From: Aquabacterium soli
GTDB taxonomy: Bacteria; Pseudomonadota; Gammaproteobacteria; Burkholderiales; Burkholderiaceae_C
Assembly (NCBI RefSeq): GCF_003933735.1
Contig: NZ_RSED01000001.1
Coordinates: 410,704-474,703, forward strand
Direction of reading: 5' to 3'
Length of the DNA: 64,000 nt
Position numbers and translations under genes: made by a program. Positions 16,801 to 23,622 of the stretch are shown in pieces. The notes beneath the pieces were generated by a model. That model had not been told where the DNA came from. It did not search any database and was given only the letters and a program-made list of their open reading frames with translations. Every line of letters begins with the position of its first letter. Position 1 is the first letter of the stretch.

Positions 16801-19362
16801 GTTGTTGATCAGGCTGGCGGCCAGTTTCAGGTCGGTGCCGACCTGGCTCAGAACTTCTTGCCAAGACTCGGTGGTCCAGCTGTTGGCCAGCGTCGGCAGC
16901 ACGGGCGCCTGGCTGGTCACGGTGATGGATGAGATGGCGGTGCCCTCGGGAACCTTGGTATCGCTGTTCTCGACGCCATGCTGGCCCAGCACCAGCAGGC
17001 CGGCTGTGGGCCTGAGCGACGCATAGAGGTGGGGCTGCGTCGTCAAGGCCTGCGCGCGGTTGACCACGCGGTTTTCATCCGTCATCTGGGCGATTGACAG
17101 GTTCGTGTTGAAGGCACGGTCACGCTCCGCCACATCGGTGGACAGGCGTTGCGTCTCGCTCATCGTGACGTGGCCATCGAGCGTGGCGCCCAGAGACATC
17201 ACCGGAGCCGAGAGCCAAGCCACGCCTGCGCTCATGCCCACGCTCTGGGATTCCAGCACCGTGGGGGCGGTCGCGCCGGGATCTACCAGGCCCAGGCGGC
17301 TGAGGTCTTCCGCGCTGGACTTGGTCGGATCAGAGATCAGTCCGTCGTAGCGCAGGTCCTTGCTGGCGTCTTCCAGGCGGGTGATCAGGCCATTGCGCAG
17401 CAGCAGGGACGAGACCAGCGTGCCCGCGTCATAGGTGACCTGGCCGCCGCTGAAATCGATGAGCGCATCCTTGTCCAGCAGCATGGCGCCCTGGGCCTGC
17501 ATGCGCAGCATGCCGCCGGCCGTCGAGTATTCTGCGGCGCTGTAGCGGATGTTGTTGTACAGGCCGGCCACGTCGCCAATGGTGATGCGGCGGCGTGCGT
17601 CGGCCAGCAGTTCGGCCCGGTAGATCACACCGTCTCGCTGCAAGGCGGCATCGGCCAATTCGATCGAGAACAGCCTGCCCTGCAATTGGTTGCGGGACGC
17701 TGGCAGCAGCAGGTTGTTCAGGCCGGAGACGTCGACCTTGGCGCTTGACTCCATCACGATCCGGCTGTCGTCCTGCACAGGCGCCGATTGGCCGGTTCGA
17801 AGCGGTGATGTGGCCCAGTTGCTGGTGGCCAGGATGTTGACCTCGCCCGCGGGGGCCTGCACCACCGAGCCCGAGCGCAGGGTGATCTCCTTGCCGATGA
17901 TGTCGATGCGCGAGCGGTAGAAGGTGTCGCTGGATTGCTGCAGCAAGGCTTCATAGACCTTCAGGTCAGCCTCGTAGGCGGCCTTGGCCAGGTTGTACGC
18001 GGCCTTCTGATCATCCGTGGCGGTGGACGAGATGGCCGCCGGGGCGACAGGCTTGTCACGCACGCGCATGACCTCATCCGGGCTGACACCGATCTTGCCT
18101 TCGGCGATCTGGGCCGGCGTCAGCACCAGGCCATCGACCGAGGGCAGCACCTCGGTGACGCTACCCGCGGCCAGCTCGACCGTGCCGGTGTTGTTGGCCA
18201 CACGAACCGAGCTGATGCCGTCGTTCGCTGGCGTCACGGTGGTCGTGTCCTTCATCGCCGTCAGGAAGATGGCGCCGTTGTGCCCCTTCACCGCGGTGGT
18301 GGCCGTCAGCGTGCCCTTCTGGCGGATGGCCGCCCCGACCAGGTTGATCGTGCCCTTGTCGGCCCGGACCGTGCCGCTGCGGGCATCGCCGTCCAGGCGC
18401 ACGTTCTCCACCGAGCCCAGATCCGGCGCCTCGGCCAGCGCCGCTTCGTCGAAGTTGTCGATGGCCACCAGCAGGCCTCGTTGCGCCAGATCCAATGGGG
18501 CGTACAGGTAGACCGTCTTGCCCGCGGCCAGGATGGCCTGGCCTTGAGGCGTCTCGATCAGGCCCTGGTTCACCACGCGGGGCGCCACCAGGATCACGTC
18601 GCCGCCCGGCAGCGAGCGGATCTCGGCGCCTTTCTCGACCGAGATGAAGCCATGGATGGCACTGTTGTCGCCACCGAACGAGGCTTCGCCCTTGCGGAAG
18701 GCCCGGATACCCGTTTCGAACGCCTCGCTGCTGATCTTCAGTGCCGTGGCCACGAAGCTGCGGGTGTCCACGCGTGCGTTGTTGCCGAAGATCACGCCCG
18801 CGGTGTTCTCGAGCATCACTTCGCCATTGGCCGACAGCACGCCGTCGATGACCGACGGGGTGAGGCTGGCGACGCGGTTGAGCGCGCGGCCCCCGGTGGG
18901 CTGCACGAACCGCACCTGGTAGCCCTGGCCGATGTCGAAGCTGTCCCAGTTCAGCACGATGGTGGTGCCGTTCTGCACCAGCGTCATGATCTTGCCGTCA
19001 TTGGACAAGCTGGGGTCTTGGTAGTTGCCGGTGTTGAGCGACCAGTTTCCGGCCGAGTAGGTGGGCAGGTTGGCCCGTGGATTGGCCAGTGCATCACGCA
19101 CCAGCGCCGATACCGGGCGCGCCGCTGGCGTCACGGTCATGGCGCCTTGCGCGCGCGATACCGCCGTGCCTGCCACGGCCCCGTCTGAGCGCATTTGTGC
19201 TTGGGCAATCGTCGACAAGCCCACCAGCGTCAGTGCACCTACCAGGGCCACGGCACGTGTCTGGCCGCCGGCGGCCTTGCTGGCCGTCCTGGCATGTTCA
19301 TGCGCGGGCACCCGCATGCCGCGGCGGCGGTCGAACACAAGGCGGTGGACGTGCTTGTTCAT
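7804..19362 (-). CDS. Giant filamentous-haemagglutinin-like TpsA exoprotein
   Basis: A 3852-residue secreted protein. It begins with an extended signal peptide of two-partner secretion exoproteins (MNKHVHRLVFDRRRGM, then a hydrophobic core ending TIAQAQ). The TPS domain (about 80-320) has IVLNWDSFDIGQGYQVRFVQ, ALNRVASLTPSVIDGVLSANG and FGNNARVDTRSF. A small helical insert at about residues 430-480 (DDQKAAYNLAKAAYEADLK) interrupts it. Most of the rest is Gly/Ala/Thr/Val-rich repeat of the right-handed beta-helix type. The region near the end (about 3620-3750; NLYIYTMDGDIDSGKGSN, LYAPNGEIRALDAFV) resembles the DUF3739 part of FHA-type proteins. The last 25 residues are Lys/Asp/Glu-rich. I saw no cysteine on reading through the N-terminal part. 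TpsB at 19398 lies 35 bases upstream and should export it. Adhesin or biofilm function is inference. Confidence 0.93.
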   Translation of the reverse strand: MNKHVHRLVFDRRRGMRVPAHEHARTASKAAGGQTRAVALVGALTLVGLSTIAQAQMRSDGAVAGTAVSRAQGAMTVTPAARPVSALVRDALANPRANLPTYSAGNWSLNTGNYQDPSLSNDGKIMTLVQNGTTIVLNWDSFDIGQGYQVRFVQPTGGRALNRVASLTPSVIDGVLSANGEVMLENTAGVIFGNNARVDTRSFVATALKISSEAFETGIRAFRKGEASFGGDNSAIHGFISVEKGAEIRSLPGGDVILVAPRVVNQGLIETPQGQAILAAGKTVYLYAPLDLAQRGLLVAIDNFDEAALAEAPDLGSVENVRLDGDARSGTVRADKGTINLVGAAIRQKGTLTATTAVKGHNGAIFLTAMKDTTTVTPANDGISSVRVANNTGTVELAAGSVTEVLPSVDGLVLTPAQIAEGKIGVSPDEVMRVRDKPVAPAAISSTATDDQKAAYNLAKAAYEADLKVYEALLQQSSDTFYRSRIDIIGKEITLRSGSVVQAPAGEVNILATSNWATSPLRTGQSAPVQDDSRIVMESSAKVDVSGLNNLLLPASRNQLQGRLFSIELADAALQRDGVIYRAELLADARRRITIGDVAGLYNNIRYSAAEYSTAGGMLRMQAQGAMLLDKDALIDFSGGQVTYDAGTLVSSLLLRNGLITRLEDASKDLRYDGLISDPTKSSAEDLSRLGLVDPGATAPTVLESQSVGMSAGVAWLSAPVMSLGATLDGHVTMSETQRLSTDVAERDRAFNTNLSIAQMTDENRVVNRAQALTTQPHLYASLRPTAGLLVLGQHGVENSDTKVPEGTAISSITVTSQAPVLPTLANSWTTESWQEVLSQVGTDLKLAASLINNAGLAGLSLQANTVTVGAADAGDRPTIKLASGGSFEVNALAGIQIDGRITSAGGTLTLKARQVDADVVLGRHAVLDAAGTVRDERVTAAPANDGIARKGGTVTVEAARSLIMAQDSQINVSGAAWRSSAGTLVQGTAGTVSLAINQQYADRTQPPEGTLTLGGLLSGYDFSAGGTLKLSGLPAVLIGGSRESAFSIGTNLFAERGFGTLDVASIGHIDVQAGAQVRPQLVNMVATAARLGGLSALPYELTVLDTGRRQGLNLTLSAKTEPGTATASTFGLAKGANLSIGQGALLDMGIGGSINLSAGGSIEMAGALQALAGKVNLRLLGARGASAGGTDVESVGYLAGQRIHLAAGSLIEVSGTVKSYSADGGLPGQPSREVGEVLAGGTVTLGGSDGTATRGQLIMDEAATIRLNGATGLLDRSALPGKSLISAGAGTLNIMSTDGFQLSGTVEAKAPNASVAGGIINIALSQEGLVDRTDPAAASAQYPDGEAAGKRAIRITGTQEEARRLAASGLKFGEGVVSAELLNGSGFDRIQLRADESVQLNAGAHLVAANDRTRLQSIVLNTSVVDVADGASHLIQAHQVSIGPKTKVGDSLPLAPQVETASKRAEQGQLGGTGTLEVQAGLIELVGNTAVMGVDKLDLHATLSPTASTALGRTNGEIRLVGQSSSSSAALKGQLSFTGDLNLVAGQVYATTLSDFSVKGFDAQGTAPGGKLTVSAPRAGSTSQTPLSALATLNIKAGEVILDGTVRQPFGTIDVQANTLTLTERAALSISGDGTQVPVGSTLNQTSWVYGTQGTTAASGEAANLAPSDNNTVIDLTKLPVNKQITLNGKTLSLSNQASVDVSAGGDILAWEFKQGVGGTTDTFLRKNVFAIVPNYGYDFAPTDAEINATTHKLGSTLKPGDQVTIATSNSVLKAGTYTLMDARYGILPGAVLVSATSLNVTTPMPMAIRNDDGSVIVSGHRTTTGTLQNGGGDQRLALTLEPESTFRKKSEIIVTSGNAYQAQLSNRSGDTLFKPGDAGRVSLVSDHAFDWAARFNFAGKASEALKGGQFDLSMANMVVQADTTQAVPTGAKSVGLAQLNALGADSILLGGTRKTNNDGSITVTRAADSITFQADVDANGQPVASRNVLSTTGELLAVAKSTVTVESGLTLQSTGADTGATRRYVIEGDGAALQVGHLANTDISVTGATGVDQGNLVIGQSSASSQVVLKGNSVQLDATNVLAMAESTDLATRSLSLGGKRVAVGADPAASTDASTLSISGDLLAAANQADRLKLRSYSSIDFHGSAQLGSAGMSSLTLDAPQLLGLGTSADTVVVRARDVVLANSSGRTAPTDAQSQVEQGASSLQILAQPVLRDGHTGGLTIDASLAKDQAAGALAGQRLGFAKSLLESTGDIVFTGRGQTLAQGDLTLRAARVTASSTSDQQADATGTLTVERHAAGKSLNESLGAGGKLGLSGGIVTQNGLIDIEAGRLNLLGRGLAGQSDTVVFATGSQTRVDGRLRQVSDSYAVASGGGQITAEAQTGRLVVDGHLSATAPVMPTGYAGDNPYAGSISLKAASAADGALVIGANADINLEAASGKGGSLTVDARQLTLDAAAQAAASANAQAAQTGLDKLLDISRNASGTGHRAVDVRVRGTDLALNTTVKAAMVALTSDSGKLDLGSQALIDATVPQGGVVQLQAKGDLTVQTGAQVLAQSTRDGANGGDILLSSTDGQVLLGKATIKADSANDAADGRIVIRAGQTRHANGAYTGDVNVGLLPASVTDPADAKLTLQAGQIEIEAVRVYKDASTASPTTWHTSLVAGNSTSTAWGLTSLAADAATFATATNKAKALAKLGLTGRSEAHVKAGVEIQTLGNLTIGNGTDINLSTVRAGTEPLALTVRAAGDLNVNSTISDGFTLSGTTLSTAAGDATSMRFVAGADTSSAKLSATKADASKGHFTLAGGKIIRTTAGSIDVHASGDVRLMAPTLATTSAIYVAGRTSALATNERFTTTGAATTAYANARFTERGGRLTVAAGGNVGSYAAVSTVDGVTTLTPQQVSQMTGNYFYHGGNPNAALATQRVPVAWWTGLNAFRQGFGSFGGGNISVTAGQDISNVAVVAPTNARSVQMIDDNGQVVQTSLKELNGGNIEVIAGRNIDGGVYFLGRGAGRITAGGSLNRGADSVADGTAPDTTMVYEPGTMLGLMNGHWDVSALDDLTVSYVFNPTIMPFRANGSSPVNTGSVSGAASGLSATTASLYFTYAQDAGVSLSSLKGDVNWEANAQALNLMHKTSATETMSMTGSVTSNASYLASIAPPVVHVTSLQGDVTFNRVGLALSDGGSTSSPASPLYVMPSAMSDFNVYADQDVVLQGHVQLIDAAQAQLGLPSAAQPALVSGNASTAATSFNLSGLNTSLAPAGSAAAANANGLRVFSDMSVLQANAIYDLGQQANENVVRVHAGRDIIFDRQTEDGTSANPFLRSNRPTEIVAGRDLINPAFIGQNFTDDDVTIVKAGRDIIGGIDTSSQIVIGGPGALHVEAGRDILLNQSLGVVAVANQINTALPEQSAKITLSAGNDRSLNSDKLIELHGSDPALRDAMNRALADSQLPVPGGASSWAEVSFDTALGTFRSLTDEHQVEAVNRYLNAAFVARYLPDQAGRTDAYYRSEPFLRLKQEAMWQQIRALAGQAIAIAASDNAGEEARRATQRKGLFDQAAGVADLAGLGASFHRNGDIDLTNAKVHNLGVGGGSTSGQVDNSKGGIDVIAAGQVAAGLPSAADQPAGFINFQGGSFRSLTGGDFLVGDQKVIVVGRGNLYIYTMDGDIDSGKGSNTIVTKPTPVRMFDPATGTVVTQGQPPTSGSGLQVVEPPADVTTRMGLYAPNGEIRALDAFVISAEPPEIGSPIVIGADNITGAATSPPPTPNVSLTPKVADTAAGVAQAAEAIGVGAKETSSLLTVDLLGFGEASTAASAASSNALPASDATGSKTDTPTSDQKAKDRKDKEREQDAP

Positions 19363-19397
19363 GATGGACTTCCTGGGGGCAGTGATTCAAGCGAGGG

Positions 19398-21086
19398 TCA
19401 GAACGATTGGCGGACGCTGATGTCCAGCCGGTAACGGCGGTCAGCCTTGGCGCCGCTGGCGTATTGGCGTGTGCCGTCGTCGGAGGGACGCAGCGTGTCG
19501 AAGGCCACGCGCGCCACGTCGATGCTCACCTGCAGGCCGCGCGGGCCGTTGCCGAGGCGCAGGCCCACGCCCTGGCTGCCCAAGTGGGTGCGCCCTTGCT
19601 GGGTGAGTTGTGGGTTGATCAGGTGGACGAAGCCCCTGTCAGCGAACACCAGGGCCGTGGTCTCGATGCCGGCGAACTCGAACCAGGCGGGTGTGACCAG
19701 TTCTGCGCGGGTGCTCCAGCCCTGGTCGCCCGACTGCTCGTAGTCGAAGTAGCCGCGCACCGTGGCGGGCCCGCCCAGGCTGTATTGCTCGCCGCTAGGC
19801 AAGGCTCCGGATGCCAGCTGAAGGTCGGCGCTGAAGTTCATCCGCCAGTTGCCGAACACCGGCCGGCCATGGCCCACACCGATCTGCCACGCGAGGAAAT
19901 CAGCGCTGGAGCCGGCGCGTTTGCAGTCGAACTGTTCCAGCTGCTGCCCGTTGCAATCGACCTTGCGGCCGGCCAGCGAATGCGTGCTGCCCTTGATCGA
20001 GGTGCTGAAGCTGGTCAGTGTGTCTCCGGCACCGTTGTGCGTGATGCTGTAGCCGGCCGACAGCAGCGGATAGCGGGTAGGGGGGCGCTGAACGATGGCG
20101 CCGTCGACGAAGGTATTGAAGTCGCGGTTGTGCTTGTAGTCCACGGCCGCGTAGAAGCTGTGGTTGATCGGCCAGTTCAACCCGTCCAGCCGGCGTGACC
20201 AGCGCAGCCCCATGAAGGTGCCCTTGGTCAGGGTGGATGAGGGGCCCGTGCCGCTGACCTTGGTGAGGGTGTCGCTCTGGCTGTCGGTGAGGGAGGCGAG
20301 CAGGTCGTCCCGGCCGCTCAATGGCAGGCCGTAGATGAGCGACAGCGAGTTGCTGTCCTTGGGGCGCTGCGGCGCGTACTGCCAGCTCAGGCCCAGGCTG
20401 TGCCCGCGCTGGAAAAGGTTGGTGGTGCTGATCGAGGCCACCACGCGGCCTCGGGTGGTGTTGAAGCTCTGCCCGTTGTTGAGTTCGATGCTGCCACTCA
20501 CGGGAGGCCTGTCCTCGACCTTGAGGTCCACATCGATGCCTTGGCCAGATTCGCTCGCGTTGACCAGGGGCGTGATCTGCAGGTCGGCCGATTGCAATGC
20601 GGCCAGTTCCTGTTGAACCTGGGGGAAGTGCGGCACCTCGCCAGCCTTCAGGCTGGGCACGGCCTCACGGATGCGGCTGGGCAGGTGGTACTGCGAGCCA
20701 GTGACTCTCAGCTTCTCCACAGGGGCCTCGACCACCTCCAGGCGCACTTCGCCTCCATCCACACGCTGATTGGGCAGGCTGACCAGCACCGACAGGTAGC
20801 CAGCGCTCTGATAGGCCTTCTCGAGTGCGGCGCGTGCCTGCTCCAGGTCCGCGAAGCGCCGGCCCGGGCCCATGAAGGGCGTCACGGCGCGCTCGACCAC
20901 GGACGAGGGCAGCACGGTGTTGCCTTCGATCACGTACTCGTACACATCGAAGCTGGGATCGGTCTGTCCTGCCGCGGAGGCCTGCGGTGCGGGGGCATCG
21001 GCCGCAGCAGCAGCGGCTGACTGAGCCTGCACAGGCAGGCTCTGGGCAATGGACAGCCCCAGGGCGATGGCGAGCGCTTTTTTCAT
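19398..21086 (-). CDS. TpsB outer-membrane transporter (ShlB/FhaC/HecB family)
   Basis: A 562-residue Omp85-superfamily protein. It has a signal peptide (MKKALAIALGLSIAQSLPVQAQ) and two POTRA-type domains, roughly 45-125 (starting FDVYEYVIEGNTVLP) and 125-210 (PVEKLRVTGSQYHLP). The barrel carries VRGYFDYEQSGDQG, the VRGY/F motif of loop L6, and ends in ISVRQSF with a terminal Phe. It recognises the TPS domain of TpsA in the periplasm and moves it across the outer membrane. ATG 21086 is chosen over 21119 because the upstream start would lie inside the terminator hairpin at 21101-21132. The Shine-Dalgarno match is weak. It is the first gene of the tps-exb-ton unit. Confidence 0.93.
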   Translation of the reverse strand: MKKALAIALGLSIAQSLPVQAQSAAAAAADAPAPQASAAGQTDPSFDVYEYVIEGNTVLPSSVVERAVTPFMGPGRRFADLEQARAALEKAYQSAGYLSVLVSLPNQRVDGGEVRLEVVEAPVEKLRVTGSQYHLPSRIREAVPSLKAGEVPHFPQVQQELAALQSADLQITPLVNASESGQGIDVDLKVEDRPPVSGSIELNNGQSFNTTRGRVVASISTTNLFQRGHSLGLSWQYAPQRPKDSNSLSLIYGLPLSGRDDLLASLTDSQSDTLTKVSGTGPSSTLTKGTFMGLRWSRRLDGLNWPINHSFYAAVDYKHNRDFNTFVDGAIVQRPPTRYPLLSAGYSITHNGAGDTLTSFSTSIKGSTHSLAGRKVDCNGQQLEQFDCKRAGSSADFLAWQIGVGHGRPVFGNWRMNFSADLQLASGALPSGEQYSLGGPATVRGYFDYEQSGDQGWSTRAELVTPAWFEFAGIETTALVFADRGFVHLINPQLTQQGRTHLGSQGVGLRLGNGPRGLQVSIDVARVAFDTLRPSDDGTRQYASGAKADRRYRLDISVRQSF

Positions 21087-21100
21087 ATTCACAGCGGTAC

Positions 21101-21132
21101 AAAAAGGAACAGTCCCCATGGTTGGGGACTGT
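21101..21132 (-). terminator. Intrinsic terminator between the secreted protein and tpsB
   Basis: On the minus strand, ACAGTCCCC, a 6-base loop and GGGGACTGT form a perfect 9-bp stem (21109-21132), followed by TCCTTTTTG. The layout is that of a rho-independent terminator for the gene at 21195. It ends only about 15 bases before the tpsB start, so tpsB must be transcribed by read-through or from a start within this stretch. Confidence 0.8.
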
Positions 21133-21194
21133 CATGTCAGGGCTGTGGCGGCCCCTTCGCTCCCCCCGTGAAGAGGGGAGGTGCAACCAACCGA

Positions 21195-22475
21195 TTACTG
21201 CTTGGTGATGGCGTTGGCATTGCTGCCGTTGCGCGTGAATTCATTGCTGGCGTTGGGGAACAGGCCAGTCAGGCCGGTCAGGTCGTCCAGCTTCGCGTCG
21301 ATGGCATTCAGCACGGCGGTGGCGGTGTTGTCGTTGGCGAACTTCTGTGCCTGGTACCAGAACTCGTAGGAGCCATTCTTGGCGGAGGCCACGCTGCCAG
21401 CGCCGTCGTAGGCAGCGACGCCGTTCAGCTTGACGAAGCGGTAGCCGCCCAGTTCGCCGGTGGCGATGGTGGCAGCCGGGCTGTTTTCCAGAGACAGCAC
21501 GCCGACGCTGTAGCCGTTGGCGTTGAGGCAGTCGCGGGCGTTGGAGGTGCCGCCGCCTTCCTGCACTTCAAAGCTGTCCAGACCCGAACCAGCGCCGTAG
21601 GTGGCCAGGTCGGCGACGCCGTAGGCGCCAGCGTTGGCACCGTCGGAACCGATGAAGCTGTTCAAGAAGTACTGGTTGGACGAGGCCTGGGTGCCCGAGG
21701 TGGAGATGCGACGGCACAGGGTCAGCTTGTCACCGGCGGTACCAACGCCCAGCAGAGCGTTGATGTCTTGCTTGGCCGAGTTGAAGGCGTCCACCACGAT
21801 GGCGGTGTACTGGGCGCGGCTGATGCTGGGCTGGTAGGCGGGCAGGCGGTTGTCGGCGCCACCAGGCACGGTGATGCCTTGGGCGGTTTGCAGTGCGCGG
21901 TACAGGTCGTTGCTCACGGCCACACCGAACAGCTGGCTGAAGCTGGCGGGCGTGGTCTTGGCGGCCAGGGTGGAAGCCGACACGCCAGCGGCGATCAGTT
22001 CAGACTCAGGGAAGGCTGCGGGCTCGATGTCCAGGAAACCGCCACGCGATTTCTGGCCGGTCAAGGATGCGGCCACACCGGTTTGCAGGGCGATGCCAGC
22101 CAGGTTGGCGGTGCCGGCTGCGGCGGTGCCACCAGTGGTGGGAACGAAGGCGAAGGTGGCGGTGCCAGCCGAGCCGGACACGGCGGTGAACGAGCCACCG
22201 CTCACGTTGAAGGCCACGCCGTCAACGGCCACGCCACCGGCGTTGCTCAGGCCTGTGAAGTTGGTGCTGCACTTGGCCGTGAAGAAGTTGCCCAGGGCGG
22301 TTGTGCTCGTGTCGGTCTTGTACACGGTGAAGGTGCCAGTGCACAGACCCTTGAGAGCCTTGACGTAGGCGATGGAGGTGGCCGAAGCGCCTGTGAGGTT
22401 GACGGTGGCGGCTTGGGCTTGGGCGGCGACGGCCAGGGTGGCGACGGCGGCCAGCGCGATCTTGGTGAAGGTCAT
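21195..22475 (-). CDS. Secreted protein of unknown function, PstS-like in style
   Basis: A 426-residue protein with a clear signal peptide (MTFTKIALAAVATLAVAAQA then QAATVNL) and a strong Shine-Dalgarno (GGAG, 7 bases before the ATG). The mature part is Gly/Ala/Thr/Ser-rich and has five cysteines, possibly in disulfides (LKGLCTGTF, TAKCSTNF, LTLCRRIS, NARDCLNA and nearby). Phrases such as GVAVSNDLYRALQTAQGI and YQPSISRAQYTAIVVDAFN are reminiscent of periplasmic substrate-binding proteins of the phosphate-binding type, but I cannot assign the family. There is no PEP-CTERM tail. It lies downstream of the PEP-CTERM gene, across a 113-base gap with a hairpin, and is closed by its own terminator. 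Export to periplasm or beyond is well supported; function is not. Confidence 0.7.
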   Translation of the reverse strand: MTFTKIALAAVATLAVAAQAQAATVNLTGASATSIAYVKALKGLCTGTFTVYKTDTSTTALGNFFTAKCSTNFTGLSNAGGVAVDGVAFNVSGGSFTAVSGSAGTATFAFVPTTGGTAAAGTANLAGIALQTGVAASLTGQKSRGGFLDIEPAAFPESELIAAGVSASTLAAKTTPASFSQLFGVAVSNDLYRALQTAQGITVPGGADNRLPAYQPSISRAQYTAIVVDAFNSAKQDINALLGVGTAGDKLTLCRRISTSGTQASSNQYFLNSFIGSDGANAGAYGVADLATYGAGSGLDSFEVQEGGGTSNARDCLNANGYSVGVLSLENSPAATIATGELGGYRFVKLNGVAAYDGAGSVASAKNGSYEFWYQAQKFANDNTATAVLNAIDAKLDDLTGLTGLFPNASNEFTRNGSNANAITKQ

Positions 22476-22523
22476 GAGAATCTCCGGACGATGGATGAGC
22501 AAGAGGAGGACAGCATTCAACCC

Positions 22524-22550
22524 GGCGGTGCCCCTTTTCAGGGCACCGCC
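22524..22550 (-). other. Perfect 10-bp hairpin between two secreted-protein genes
   Basis: GGCGGTGCCC and GGGCACCGCC flank a 7-base loop. No U-run follows in the direction of transcription, so it is more likely an RNA-stabilising hairpin, 3' end processing site or partial attenuator than a full terminator. Confidence 0.6.
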
Positions 22551-22588
22551 TTCCTCAGCAGAGGAGTCAAGTCAGGTCAGGTGGGAGT

Positions 22589-23470
22589 TCAGGCGGCGCG
22601 ACGGCGGCGAGCCATCAGACCGACCACGCCCATGCCCAGAAGGGCCATGGCGTAGGTGGAAGGTTCGGGCACGGAAGGCACCACGTTGGTGAAGGTCAGG
22701 GTGCCGTTGACGGTGTCGAGGTTGAGGCGACCCAGCAGTTGTTCGTTGCCGTTGCCGTCAGCCAGCCACAGGCCGTTTTCCTCGGTGGCGTAGACGGTGC
22801 CGCCCAGCTTGTTGGCATTGCGCCAGTTGTTGCCGAAACCGTCGCCGGCCATCACGTAGCCGTTGGAACGCGTGGTGGCGCCGTCAGCGGCGGTGAACGT
22901 GTAGGCGCCGTTGTCGGCCGAGCCGATGGTGCCCTTGTTGGCGATCGGGGTGAAGATGTCGTTGGTGGTGGAGATCAGGGCCAGCGTGCTGGTGTTGGTG
23001 GCGTTCTGCGAGGTCAGGGCCTGGTCCGTGGGGGTGGTGGAGCCAGAGATCAGCGAGCGCTTGTTGGCGCCGAATCCCGTGGTGTCGTTGGCACCGACGA
23101 CCCATTGCAGTTCACCCAGGTCGGCGTTGGCCAGCAGCGTGCTGTAGGCGGCGGACCAGTTGGTGGAACCCAGGGTGGTGACTTGGCTGCCGTTCAATGA
23201 GACGGTGTTGTTCGCGAAGTTCCACACCACGGTGGTGTTGGCTGCGGACAGTGCGCCCAGCGTGCTGGAGGTGCTGCCGTTGCCGGTGGCACCAGCGAAG
23301 CTGCTCAGGGTGTAGCCCAGGTCGAAGAAGCCCGAGGTGGTGGTGCCGTTCTGGTTGTCGAACGCGATCAGGAACAGGGAGCCGTCACCGTTGGTACCGT
23401 TTTGGACAGCAGCGTTGGCGGCGCCAGCGGCGATCAGGGCCAGGGCGGCGGCGATGTGTTGAAGTTTCAT
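22589..23470 (-). CDS. PEP-CTERM sorting-domain protein
   Basis: A 293-residue exported protein. It has a signal peptide (MKLQHIAAALALIAAGAANA) and a Gly/Asn/Thr/Ser-rich mature domain. The C-terminal sorting signal is VPEPSTYAMALLGMGVVGL, with the PEP motif, a membrane helix and the Arg cluster ARRRRAA. Such tails are cut by exosortase, and the protein ends up on or beyond the outer membrane. No exosortase gene is in this window. ATG 23470 is chosen; the open frame upstream lacks a signal peptide. A sigma-54-like promoter lies about 155 bases upstream. The central domain is not one I recognise. Confidence 0.92.
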   Translation of the reverse strand: MKLQHIAAALALIAAGAANAAVQNGTNGDGSLFLIAFDNQNGTTTSGFFDLGYTLSSFAGATGNGSTSSTLGALSAANTTVVWNFANNTVSLNGSQVTTLGSTNWSAAYSTLLANADLGELQWVVGANDTTGFGANKRSLISGSTTPTDQALTSQNATNTSTLALISTTNDIFTPIANKGTIGSADNGAYTFTAADGATTRSNGYVMAGDGFGNNWRNANKLGGTVYATEENGLWLADGNGNEQLLGRLNLDTVNGTLTFTNVVPSVPEPSTYAMALLGMGVVGLMARRRRAA

Positions 23471-23622
23471 TGCGAGATCTCCGAGAAAGGAAGGAAATTT
23501 GTTGGAGCCCCTGGTGACAGCGCAGGCCAGGAACACGGCGAAGTGTCTGCAGCCCGTGTGACAAGCCGAGGGGTGCAAACAGGGCTTTGCCTTAGTCCTT
23601 TCGGATGGTTCGGCGGGGAATC

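Noticed and set aside
21158..21182. Second small hairpin CTCCCC/GGGGAG next to the tpsB terminator
   Set aside because: The stem is only 6 bp and no U-run follows; the hairpin at 21109-21132 explains termination better.
21168..22655. 495-codon plus-strand frame opposite the secreted protein at 21195
   Set aside because: Very Gly/Val/Gln-rich shadow. The minus-strand gene has a signal peptide and strong ribosome site.
23585..23610. Second possible sigma-54 site (GGCAAAG...TTTGC) upstream of the PEP-CTERM gene
   Set aside because: GG and GC are 13 bases apart instead of 10, so spacing does not fit.
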